From the NCBI GenBank assembly GCA_014529385.2, contig CM043959.1, positions 13,672,809 through 13,736,808 on the forward strand: 64,000 nt of DNA, read 5' to 3'. A program made the position numbers and the translations under genes. Of this stretch, positions 37,619-48,190 are shown one piece after another. The notes beneath the pieces were generated by a model. That model was not told the origin of the DNA. It was given only the letters and a program-made list of their open reading frames with translations, and did not search any database. This DNA comes from Adiantum capillus-veneris (Eukaryota; Streptophyta; Polypodiopsida; Polypodiales; Pteridaceae). The stretch's first letter is position 1; each line of letters opens with the position of its first letter.

Positions 37619-38371
37619 CTATTTCTCCTCTTCCTCCTCGGGAAGATCCAGCTGCGATTCATCAACATGATCACACACAACTCCATCATCCTGATCAATT
37701 ACATGATCACCCACGTCTTTACTCATGGGAATAGGCTTGCATTCTTCCATGTGCGCATAAAGGCTAATAGTGGGCAGGTTTCCAGGCTCAACATCATCAT
37801 CAAGTTGCAAGCCATTGGCAGAGCTTGAATGTGAGCAGATACCGGAAGCTGGGTCGAGTACGGAGCTTACCTGCTGTGATTTGCTGCTCTTGGATTTTTT
37901 CTTGACAACTCTGCATACAACTAAAGGCGGTGCTGATGCGCGTTGTGGAGCAGTAGTAACAAGTTGGTACTCATGCATGACCCAATCTGTGCGCTCACCA
38001 GACGGTGCACGCCCCTTGTAAAACACAAGGGTTTTCTTCACACCCAGAAGAGCTCGGGATTGGGAATCACAAATTGAGCGGTCTCTGCCTGTAGCTTTCC
38101 AGTAGCCTGAAATAGTAGCTCTGTTGGTGCGCTGCCCTCTGGGATATTTCTTGTCGGAACTATGAAAAAAGTACCAGGCTTCTGATTCTCTGCTGGAGAT
38201 GCACGAGAAGCTGGGAAGCTCCCATGGATCGTGTCTGTATAAATCCACCTCTGCGATCACGTTAGAATGGAGCTCCATGCCTGTGGCTTTCCTCCTCAAG
38301 TAGAAGGCAACAAGCTCTTCATCTGTCGGGTGAAACCGGAAGCCAGGAGGAAGCACCATGCGCACAGCCAT
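37619..38371 (-). CDS. NAC-domain transcription factor
   Basis: 250 codons, ATG to TAG, one open frame. Residues 7-160 hold the plant-specific NAC DNA-binding domain with all five subdomains: [58 protein letters not shown] then [31 protein letters not shown] with [20 protein letters not shown]. The C-terminal 90 residues are low complexity and acidic, ending DLPEEEEEK, as expected of an activation region. It should bind CACG-type NAC sites in the nucleus as a dimer. Most plant NAC genes have introns within the domain; here there is none, so this is either an intronless lineage or an old retrocopy, though no poly-A remnant is seen. The protein is on the short side, so a downstream exon cannot be excluded. 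The only clear host gene in the window. Confidence 0.93.
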   Translation of the reverse strand: MAVRMVLPPGFRFHPTDEELVAFYLRRKATGMELHSNVIAEVDLYRHDPWELPSFSCISSRESEAWYFFHSSDKKYPRGQRTNRATISGYWKATGRDRSICDSQSRALLGVKKTLVFYKGRAPSGERTDWVMHEYQLVTTAPQRASAPPLVVCRVVKKKSKSSKSQQVSSVLDPASGICSHSSSANGLQLDDDVEPGNLPTISLYAHMEECKPIPMSKDVGDHVIDQDDGVVCDHVDESQLDLPEEEEEK

Positions 38372-38400
38372 CTCTCTCTCTGTCTCTCTCTCTCTCCCCT
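38372..38400 (-). promoter_or_regulatory. GA-rich leader at the NAC start codon
   Basis: On the coding strand, GAGAGAGAGAGACAGAGAGA runs directly into the ATG. GA repeats in plant 5' leaders are binding sites for BBR/BPC GAGA-factor proteins; a role here is inferred. Confidence 0.5.
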
Positions 38401-38587
38401 TCTGCGTGCTATCTCCGCTTCTAAATTTGTCTCTGTTACTTCCCTTCCCTTTGCTTACAAGGATGGCTTCGCTTGCTTGCTCTAAACGTAAACACGCTTC
38501 TTACAAACGTAACGGTCCCTTGCGTAGCGTTCAAGTTAGCTGAACTGCCTCTACCGTGAAAAGCAAGTAATCGGAACCTCTCACATT

Positions 38588-38590
<3 letters not shown>

Positions 38591-38642
<52 letters not shown>

Positions 38643-38644
38643 AC
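38591..38644. repeat. (TC)n(AC)n compound microsatellite in the NAC upstream region
   Basis: About 15 TC units followed by about 13 AC units, some 220 bp upstream of the NAC ATG. Another 34-bp GA run lies at 38,975-39,008. Confidence 0.95.
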
Positions 38645-38649
38645 ATTGT

Positions 38650-38969
38650 GTCACCGTGTAGCCGGAGGTAGCAGGGAACACCAGCCGGATCAGGACCATT
38701 TGCTATGCGAATGGTTGGCCGCCACCTCAAATAGGGGGTGAAAAAAGGGCAAAGATACCATCCAATATTGATCAACTATATATGATCTAAGGGGGTCTTA
38801 GTTGATGTGATGAGTGAGACGCGAGGATGCTACCTACAGCAGCAAAAAGAGTGAATCTCTTTTACCTAAATAAAACCTGCAATTAGTGCATTGACATCAT
38901 TATCAATGCTACTTATTGTCTTTCTGAGGTCATTGGGCTCATTGTCAGCCCTCAAAAAACTTTGTATGA

Positions 38970-39009
<40 letters not shown>

Positions 39010-39863
39010 GTGCTATCAAGAAAGAGATCAGAGAGAAGAAGAAGTTCAAACATCTAAAAGACCACCCCAAAGACCTTTGAGAGAGAAAAGGAAAAGAACC
39101 CCCATGGGTCATCAGAAGCGGCCCCTACGGGTGACGTCCAAAGATGAAAGGAGACAGGAGCCCCCTCACTCATTGTGCATGAAACTAATCATCTGTAGAG
39201 TATAGCCATGAGCTTTGTCCCACTTTGACCAGCCCCAAGTACAATATAGACCGCTTGACCATTCATTGTCAAGACACATGATCAGTTTTGGTTTCTTCGT
39301 GGCTCCTCACTGCTACGTTTTGCATTCGTTCAGGTCAATCAAAAGCTTCATCCATTGTTACGCTAAGCAAGGCCATCCATCTAACAGCATAATAATTATA
39401 TCAACCCGTATATGGATGCATTGTCAAAAGCAATATCACCCGTGGACATTTTGAACCCTCGGTAGCAGTCATACATGTTAAGACCACTGTGGGATTAGGC
39501 TCTCTGGCCCTCCCAACACTCCAGCACCCCCATCACTATGGCTCATGATCATTGCCGCCCTTGCAAGTTGCCCTAATTTGGCCGCCCTTGCAAATTGCTA
39601 GCTCATCAAGGCTTCACAACATTAGCACCTTCCTGGAACCTACAGGCAATAAGGCCTCATGATTGCGCGCTTGCTTACCCTCTTCTTCACAACCATAGAT
39701 TGCAGCCCAAGGCTTCAGCTGGGATGATATAGCTTGGGGCCATACTTGCCAAACAAGTGCATTGCCAGTACAACCAAGGAGGAGGAGGAGGGCCACGGTA
39801 CCATCATCGCTAGATGCATGCTGAAGTACGCATAGCTAGAGCCTCCCTAAATTTGAGTGTGCA
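38650..39863. other. No gene recognised
   Basis: Apart from the GA run at 38,975-39,008 there is nothing I can assign. The upstream promoter of the NAC gene presumably lies in its left part. Confidence 0.5.
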
Positions 39864-40495
<632 letters not shown>

Positions 40496-40771
40496 GTGTC
40501 TCCTTCGACATAATTTTTTGTATTTTGTTGAATAATTGAAAGTGAGATCGAGTAATGAGCATTAGGTTTTACGTAGCCCATCATGTGCAAGCGACTTGTG
40601 AAGATGTAGAGCAGGAGACTTAGAGGTGTCTTGCGATAGAGCTAACATGTGGTAACCTCAACTGGTTGAATGGTCGACATGGTGGGAATCAGGATGCTTC
40701 CCTTGGTGGGTTGCAAATGACTCGGTGGGGGTCTGGAATGGGAGTTGGTCTCTTCAAACAGCTTATTCCAG

Positions 40772-41239
40772 TGTTAGAATTCAGAGCTACTAATTATCTC
40801 ATCAGTTCACTTAGCGAGAATTGAAACAGAGTACTGGACTGAGATAGAGAATTGAACTAGAATGATATACTGAAATGAAAGACACAACTGGAAGACTAGA
40901 AATAGTATTTGTAGATTCAGATCATTAGCTCAAGGATAACCCAGTACAGTGTACAATGGGTTTAAGCTCAGATGAAGTCTGAGGATTGATTACAAGAGTA
41001 AATGATTACAAGGTGAATCTAGAAGCTAAGAGCTCGTAAACCAAAAGTGTTTAGAAAGCCAAAACTCAAAAAGCCAAGAAGCTCGTCGTTTACAGTGTAG
41101 CGGGTCCTATTTATAGCTCTTAGGAGTTACTACAATAACTGCATGCGGTAATTACTGCCAATGTAACTGTTCCCGCTTCCCGTTGGTCGGCCTTCTAAGG
41201 GGCATTTCTCGCCTGCTAGGAGTGTCCTCGCCTTCTACA
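40772..41239 (-). mobile_element. LTR at the 3' end of the minus-strand gypsy
   Basis: On the minus strand it starts TGTAGAAGGCGAGG after a purine run (41,240-41,260, AAGAAAGGAGGGAAGGA) and ends GAATTCTAACA, 468 bp. GAGCTATAAATAGGACC at about 41,107-41,120 is a clear TATA box. It does not resemble the LTR at 47,562-48,134, so either the element is chimeric or one boundary is misassigned. Confidence 0.55.
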
Positions 41240-41524
41240 TCCTTCCCTCCTTTCTTGAATTTTGATATAATCCAAAATTTCCTCTGACTGGAAAAATTCC
41301 ACCAAAACCCTAAACCCTAAACACTTCTGGTTTTCAGAGATGGCCGATGTTTCTCATGATAGTACTCTTTTGATATTACTAGCTTTCTACCATACTTCAT
41401 GCTTGTTGAGTGCTTGGTGACACACATATAGTTGTAATTCCAAGGGTGTCCAGCCAAGGAGACTCCGGTGCCTAGTGGATGGTTGGCGTTTGATTCTGAG
41501 ATGGAACTACCTAGTATCCTTCCA

Positions 41525-43186
41525 CTAAACCCGCTTCCTCTTGCCCTTCTTTTGTGTTGGTGACTCAGAAGTCTCAGTGCCAGCATTTTCCTTCCGGATA
41601 AGTCTGTAAATAGCCTCCTGCTCAAGTTGATTCGGCCTTTCAGTGAACATCTCAAATTCATAAGGCGTGAGGGCGTTGTAGGATTTGGTGTCGGGATCAT
41701 ACAAACTGTGTTTGCCCTTTGTCAGACAGGTTCTGGCCAATTGATGACAATGTGAGGCTGTGTGGATCCATCCCTGTGGGAGAGGCTGATTCGTCTTAAT
41801 TCTACCTTCAAAGAGAATCTCAGCCATCTCTCTGTATTGTGGTCCCAGTCCTGGTTTGGCAGTGATATCCTTTTCAGGAATCTTGGAAGACTCCACAGTT
41901 AGTTGAAGTAACTGATTTGTGACCTTCGTTAATCTACGGAGCTGGATCTTCCACTGTCCCATTTCTCCCTGTGGTAGCTGATCCACCAGCTCCAGAGTCT
42001 GAGGGTGGGGAAGGAGTCTGCCAGGTTGTCCTCCCCTTCCTCAGCCTGCTCGTCTTTTCTCTCAGACTCCTCATCGAGATCATTTTGCTTACTGATATAA
42101 TCTATGATGGCATGATTTGCTAAGACTGTGTTGTATTCAGAGATCTTTTCTTGCAGATCACTCTACATAGTCTCCATGAGTGCCTTCAAATTGTCCATAT
42201 TCAGAGTTACATTGCCTTGTGGATTCAAAATATCAGCAAGGTTATTATAAATGTATCTCTCTGTAAGGGAAGCCTTTAATGCAGTGTGGGTTGTCAGCAC
42301 TTCGTTGAAGTCTACACGCTTCATTCGTAGAGCAGAGTCTAAAATCTATCAGCATCTCTTAAGGCTGCTACCTTGTCTTCATTTAATTGCCGATTTTCTG
42401 TTTCTATCTTGAGCAGCTTTGTTTGCAGCTCCTTAACTGTTCTTGCTGACTGATTTTCAGCAATACCATGCCTAAGAGATTGTGCATCCCCATCCTTCTG
42501 AAGTTTTTGAATCTGCTGTTGGTGGCTGCTTTCCAGTTCTTCTTTCAGCTTAGCCACTTCTTCATTGGAAGTCGACGAATCCATCATCTGTCCTAAGGAA
42601 TTGACAATGGTGTTCCATGATGCTTGGATAAGCGTTGAGCATCCATCAGCTACTGTAGCTGAGTCAAATTGAACTAGCTCATAAACCATGATGGGAGCTA
42701 CGTATGGCAATGCTGCCAAATCTGGTTTTTGAAGATCAATCGGCCTTTAAGAAGGTTATGTTGTAATTGTTGCAATCGATCCTTCTTGGCTACGGATAAA
42801 GCCATTTCGTTGAAAAGGATTTTGTTGGTCGGGCTGGCAGGTGTTGGGCCCTTTCCTTTGTCAGTATTGATTGCCACCTGTTCAGTGCTTGGCATTTCTT
42901 ACTGGCCTTTTCCAATGCTGATTTTTGTTGGAGTCTGCTTTTCAGGTATTGCCAAAGTCCGGCCTGCTGAGTATTTTTCAATGGGCAAGGGCTTGACCTC
43001 TCTCAGTTGCTTCAGTAGAGCAATACTCTTTGTCAACATAATCCTTGGTTTCTTTGAACCACCGGCCTCCTCCTGTGTGGCCTTGCTCTTCTATCTAGTT
43101 ATGGCCAATTGATTGCCTGGAGCCTCTTTGTTTGAAGATAGCTCTGCATTGTTTGTGGCTGGAATGGGCTTTGGACTCCAAGCCAT
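41525..43186 (-). pseudogene. Coiled-coil ORF downstream of integrase, with basic C-terminus
   Basis: About 550 codons, starting MAWSPKPIPATNNAELSSNK at 43,186 and broken by two or three stops and two frameshifts (around 42,720 and 42,340). Residue order: basic K/P-rich N-terminus; MVYELVQFDSATVADGCSTL; coiled coil (VAKLKEELESSHQQQIQKLQ and KELQTKLLKIETENRQLNED); a second helical part (DLQEKISEYNTVLANHAIID); then QYREMAEILFEGRIKTNQPL and [20 protein letters not shown]; end [10 protein letters not shown], which looks like a nuclear localisation signal. It lies between integrase and the 3' LTR, the place of the extra third ORF in several plant gypsy lineages. It has the same build as the two giant ORFs to its right but I see no convincing residue-level match. 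Function unknown. Confidence 0.55.
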
Positions 43187-43229
43187 CTTTACCTAGAAAG
43201 AGGCTTCTGGAGCAATTGCCCAGTATAGA

Positions 43230-43760
43230 AATTGCCAGACATACCAAGCTTTGAATACACTCTAAGATTTTGTCTGGAGCTTAAGATCCCATTGGTGTGG
43301 TTCCTTCTGAACAATCTTGGTGAGAATATTCTTAATGGTTTTGTTACTGCTCTCTGTCATCAAAATTTACATGGTATCATTAATAACATGTGTTCCTTGA
43401 TCAGACACGATCTCAATGGGGCATCCATAGCGGAAAATAATGTTTTTAAATAGGAAAACAGTAGTGGACTTTGCAATATTATCTGGAAGAGCCTTGGCCT
43501 ATACCCATATAGTGACATAATAGGTAGCCATCAAGATATACCGGTTCTTCCTTGGAGTGACCTTCTTGAATGGTCCCATGAATTCCAGACCCCATTTCAT
43601 GAATATCCTAGTGGTTGAACTAGAGTAAGTGCAGTCATATCAATCGTTGTTGGTCTGCCCATTCTCTGACATATATCACAAGTTTTGCAAAAACTTTGAA
43701 CATCTGCTATCAGAATTTTCCATCATAATCCAACTTGCAAAATCTTCTTATAATTAATAT
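43230..43760 (-). pseudogene. Gypsy integrase, decayed
   Basis: The H2C2 zinc module ends in CDICQRMGRPTTID; the core has MKWGLEFMGPFKKVTPRKNR, where the first catalytic Asp has become Glu, and IIFRYGCPIEIVSDQGTHVI with the second Asp. The part around the catalytic Glu is NKTIKNILTKIVQKEP-like and poorly readable. Several frameshifts. Belongs with the RT and gag to the right. Confidence 0.75.
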
Positions 43761-44005
43761 CAGTGGAGAAGTGTCCTCCATAATTCCCATCGTGTGCTTC
43801 AGAGATGACTTGCATCCTTTCTTCCATTGGCAGACACCTTCAAAGAACACCATCTACACCCAATCTATAGAGCAATCCTCCTATGATGGTGAGCTTCAGA
43901 CTCTTAATAATCAGAGCTTTCCTCTAATTCTAAGTCTAGTTTTTTGGGAATCCTCTTTTTGAAAGGAGCTGATATACATCATATCATTCTGGATCTGTAT
44001 TTTCC

Positions 44006-45725
44006 TCAGTTGTCACCTTGAAACAGCTCTGCATCTACTGGCTCATCCCTCAAGGATATTTCGGAGTAGCCTTCAGTACTTCTGGACATAAAATCAGCAC
44101 CACAATGAGATTTATCGAGCTTGTGGAATATGCGGAATTCAAACTCCATCAGGAACATCATCCATTTGATCAATCTTCCTTGGATAATAACTTTATTAAT
44201 AAAAAATAGTAATGCATGATGATCCATATAGAAATGAAATAATTTGCCCAATAAATAATGTTGAAACTTGGTGGCACTAAAAACCATTCCTAAGGCTTCT
44301 CTCTCCGTGGTAGTATATCCTTGTTCAGCTTGACCGAATCTTCGACTGGCAAAATACACTGGATAATCAATCCTCCCATCTGGTTGAGCAAGTATTGCCC
44401 CCATTGTCAGTCCCGAAGCATCGACATGTACATGGAATATAACATCCCAGTCTGGTTGTCAGAGTACTGGCTTACTGAAAATGGCATTTTTAAGACATTG
44501 GAAGCTTTCCTCACATTCAGAAGTCCACATGAACTTACTGGTTTTCTTGGTAAGCTCATATAAAGGTAATGCCTTGGAAGAAAACATGTAAACAAATCTC
44601 CTATAAAAATTTATGTATCCCAAGAATAAACTTAATTTAAATGTTGTGCGGGGTGCCTTGGCCTGCTGGACACACTAGATTTTATCATTGGCCATCTCTA
44701 TGCCATTCCTAGACACTACATGCCCCAGTAATTGTCCCTTCCAGAACAAAAAAATAGACTTGAATGGATTCAAATAGATCCTCTTCTCCTTACATCGTTG
44801 GAAAACCATTTCCAGAAATAGTAGATGCTCCTCCTCGATTGAGAATACAGTGAAGTCATCCATAAATAGAGCTAGAAATCGGTGCAAGATTTCACTAAAT
44901 ATCTCCATCATACAAGGTTGAAATGTTGATGGAGCATTGCAGAGACCAAATGGCATGACTAAATACATGAATGCATCCCATTCAGTAATAAAAGTTTTTT
45001 TTTTCAATCTTCAGGAGCAATCTTTAACTGATTATAACCACTATAGCCATCCATAAAAATATGCATATCATGGCCTGCAATCTCATCAAGAAGCATACCA
45101 GTAAAAGGTAATGGAAAAGGATCTTTGATGGTTTGAGCATTCAACTTTCAGTAATCCACACAGACTCTGAGCTTTCCATTCTTCTTTGGTACTATCACAG
45201 TAGGGAATAGCCAGTCACTATTGGTGACTTTTGTGATGAATCCAGCTTTCAGAAGGCTGTCAATTTCCTCTTTGACCTTCTTAGCATAGTTTGGATTCAT
45301 TTTGTACCTTTGCAGATGCACTGGTCTGGCTTCAAAGGTATTTTGTGTTGGTAAACCTCTGGATCTACACCTTTTAAATCAATATGTTCCCATGCAAAAA
45401 CGTCTTTGTATTTTTGGAACATAAGTCGGGCTTTTTCTTTCATTTCTGGGTTCAGATGCTTATTTACTTTGATCAATCGAGGACTTTCTTCAGAACCCAG
45501 ATTCCATTCTTCAATTTCTTGATCATCTGGAAGCAACCAATTCGGCCCACCTCCCTTCCTTTTGGTTGACTCTTTAGCATAATCCCATGATGGACCTATT
45601 AGTTCTAGATTTTCATTCTGAACTCTAGTAACTTCTTCAGAGTGCACCTCTTGAGTGTATGATAGTGTACTAGAATCTGAACAGTCTTCTTTGGAGCCGG
45701 TTGGTTTCTCTGCCTGTCCAATCAA
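44006..45725 (-). pseudogene. Gypsy reverse transcriptase and RNase H, decayed
   Basis: Starts with the RT entry segment (LMFQKYKDVFAWEHIDLKGV), then KKNGKLRVCVDY-stop-KLNA at about 45,150, where the near-universal DYRKLN has its Arg codon turned into TGA; palm TFITEWDAFMYLVMPFGLCN and APSTFQPCMMEIF; catalytic LALFMDDFTVFS; thumb KAPRTTFKLSLFLGYINFYR. RNase H (44,006-44,404) has MGAILAQPDGRIDYPVYFAS, TTTEREALGMVFSATKFQHY and FYMDHHALLFFINK. At least two frameshifts. The entry segment and the FMDD box point to the Athila/Tat side of the gypsy tree rather than to chromoviruses; this lineage call is tentative. Confidence 0.88.
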
Positions 45726-45965
45726 CTGAACTGGTCTTTCTCCAGGATTCAGTTCAATGAACTAATCTAGAAATTACTTCCTCTATTTTTCATCTTGATC
45801 CTTGTCAAATAATATTGCATTTAAGTCTATTTCAACCAATGGAAAAATATTCATTGCTGCCAGCATCCTTTCAATCTTCTTAACCCCATACTTTTGGAAA
45901 AGCTCTTCTAGTCGCAGTGCCCTCTTCCAGTTTCTGGTGTTATTTGTTTGGATCTGATTCTACTA

Positions 45966-46346
45966 CTAGTGCCATGTATTGTCAGGGTCTCTGATTAGAT
46001 AATCATGAACAGCCTGCGTCGTCCGCAGCCATGGGCATCCCAGTAGCATACCATATGCTCCTTGAACATCCAGTACCAGAAAGCTGGTTTTGAATTTTTC
46101 TTTACCCAGCCTTATCTGCATATTCTCGATCATATCACTTGCTTGAACAACTCTATGATCGGCCATTCGAACCTTAAAGGGTGTTGGTTTCAAATCTATA
46201 ATACTCAGTCTTTGTTGAAGATGTGTCCCCAGGATATTCACACATGCTTCTCCATCCAATATAACATCGGATAGCGGCTCCCATTGTTTCCTGACCTTGT
46301 AGTCCACCTGGATTACCAACACTTCATCATCTCTGACAGCCGCCAA
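45966..46346 (-). pseudogene. Gypsy aspartic protease
   Basis: A 126-codon frame. SDVILDGEACVNIL is the catalytic loop, with DGEA where relatives have DGGA or DSGA; MADHRVVQASDMIENMQIRL is the flap region; LLGCPWLRTTQAVHDY is the second hydrophobic-Gly motif. It lies upstream of RT, the normal gypsy order, in contrast to the element at 60.8 kb. Confidence 0.8.
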
Positions 46347-46480
46347 ATCAACTTCTCTGGCATTGGTTTCATCCTTTCTTCGATGTGTCTGATGAATTTT
46401 GCTGCTTCAGGCAAAGTCTTCCTAATATCTTATAATCCAGCTGTCAGTTTCTAAATTCTTTCATGGGTTTTGACATGAAT

Positions 46481-47309
46481 TTATTCTCTCTCTTGGTCAG
46501 AATTATTATCATAACTTGAGGAATCAGAACTATCTTCACAGTGCCAATCTCTAGTCTTGGTGACTGCTTTTCCCAATTTAGTGTTTTGCATTGCAGCCAA
46601 ATCTGATTTGGCGTTCCCTAGATCTTCCACTAGTCCTTGCACTACAGCAAGTATAGTCTCAGAGATTCCAGATCGTGCCTGATCTGGATGTCTTTTCTCA
46701 GAAGACTGGGCTGGTATCTTCTGAATAACTCGAGTATCAAAACTCTCAGGCTGCTTTGGTAGCTTCTTAGCTAGATCTTCTGTGATCTTAGCTGCCAATT
46801 CTCGCTGCTCTTGCCATTCATCGACTACCTCTCTCTGCTGAGTCCATTTTCTAGTTTCAGGACTGACTTGTTTCACAAGCCCATCAGGGATTTCTTCAAT
46901 GACTACTACCCCTTTACTGCGAGTGAATGCCCAAACTGGAACTGGTTATGGGCTTTCACTCAGTAGCCGTAGTACTGGGTGCTTCTAGACAATGAGCCGC
47001 AAAGTGCCCATATTTTCCACAAGGATAGTAGTTAAGACTTCAATTTTGAAAATTACCACGACCTCGGCCTCGGCCAGTACCCCCTTGAAAATATTCTCCA
47101 CAGTCATCTTCATCAATATTCTTTAACTCAGCATATTTCTCAAAAGCTTGAATGTGAACATCAGGGTCATCTTTCTTTCTGCCTTTGAACACAGGAAAAG
47201 AGATCTTTAATGAAGAAGTATAATCATGCCGATCGGCATTGTTGTTAGCGGCCGCCTCGACGGACGTCTGCAACATAACTCTTTGTACTAACATAATGTC
47301 AATATGCAA
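46481..47309 (-). pseudogene. Gypsy gag, internally deleted
   Basis: From 47,309: SLKISFPVFKGRKKDDPDVH with HIQAFEKYAELKNIDEDDCG is the N-terminal capsid segment. It jumps straight to a GRGRGRGNFQN linker and a zinc knuckle (YPCGKYGHFAAHC) whose first Cys is Tyr (G-to-A change). The middle of capsid, roughly 150-200 residues in relatives, is missing. 46,481-46,876 is a charged helical tail (VDEWQEQRELAAKITEDLAK) before the protease. Confidence 0.7.
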
Positions 47310-47539
47310 GGAAGCGACTCAGGGTGGGGAACGGAGACTTTAATGAGAGTGTCAATCTCACCAAAGTGAACTAAAGGACTACTCGTTCTTACAACGAAAG
47401 CAAATCAGCCACTTCCTAGTCAAACAATCAGTATGCATCCATTCTCAACACTCAACATAATCATGCCTTTTCGGTATCCAAACAAATCTAGAATGTCACG
47501 AAACTTAAGGAGAGGTATCACAACACTTATGGGCTTAAT

Positions 47540-47559
47540 CCTACCAAGTTCTGTCACCA
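47540..47559 (-). other. Possible primer binding site
   Basis: The minus strand reads TGGTGACAGAACTTGGTAGG, starting two bases after the LTR end CCTTCCCA. The position and the TGG start fit a PBS, but I cannot assign the tRNA with confidence. Confidence 0.45.
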
Positions 47560-47561
47560 TC

Positions 47562-48134
47562 TGGGAAGGTACATAAATCACAATCCATCACAAAAAATGT
47601 GTAGAAAACTAAAAAAGAAGTACTTGGAAAGATCCACCTTAAGCATAGAAACACTTACCCATGGTCAAAACATCAAAAAACAACCATTTTAACTCCCAAA
47701 TCAATGCATTTAGCTCACAAACGGTACGTCGCAAACCACAACAGAATTGGAAATGATCACACTTAGATTGTAGATCAAGAGACAAGGAACGCAATGTGCT
47801 ATTCAGATTAGAATTCTGATTACCCGTTCAAGAGAAAAGATGATTACAAGTTGTAGTCACAAGAAGCTTCCACAGTGCACGTTTTCTTTCCTCCTAGCTA
47901 ATGATAATCCCCTCTTCAAAACTAAGGGTTTTGACTTTAAAAGTTAGGGGGCTTTCCCATGGCCACACGGCCTCTTACAAGTGGTAGACTCAAAGAAATA
48001 AGAAAAGGGGTATGGTCTAATCTCATCATGATTACAACTCATCTTAGGCTGAATTACAGGGTTTTTTTCCGAAAAATAGAGTGTCCATCGGGTTTGGTGT
48101 GCATACGCTTGTATGCGTCCGTATCCACCAAACA
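47562..48134 (-). mobile_element. LTR between giant ORF A and the gypsy gag-pol
   Basis: On the minus strand it starts TGTTTGGTGGATACGG after the polypurine tract 48,135-48,150 (AATAGGAAGGGGGGAA) and ends TACCTTCCCA, 573 bp. It closes the giant ORF unit on its right (3' LTR position) and opens the gag-pol unit on its left (5' LTR position). No second copy is present in the window, so the ends rest on the PPT and PBS-like flanks. Confidence 0.55.
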
Positions 48135-48190
48135 TTCCCCCCTTCCTATTCATTGCACGCCCTCGTGCAAGCTGCATCTAAGGGAGTTCT

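Noticed and set aside
41300-41320. Telomere-like CCCTAAACCCTAAA
   Set aside because: Only two units; common by chance and in plant promoters. No array.
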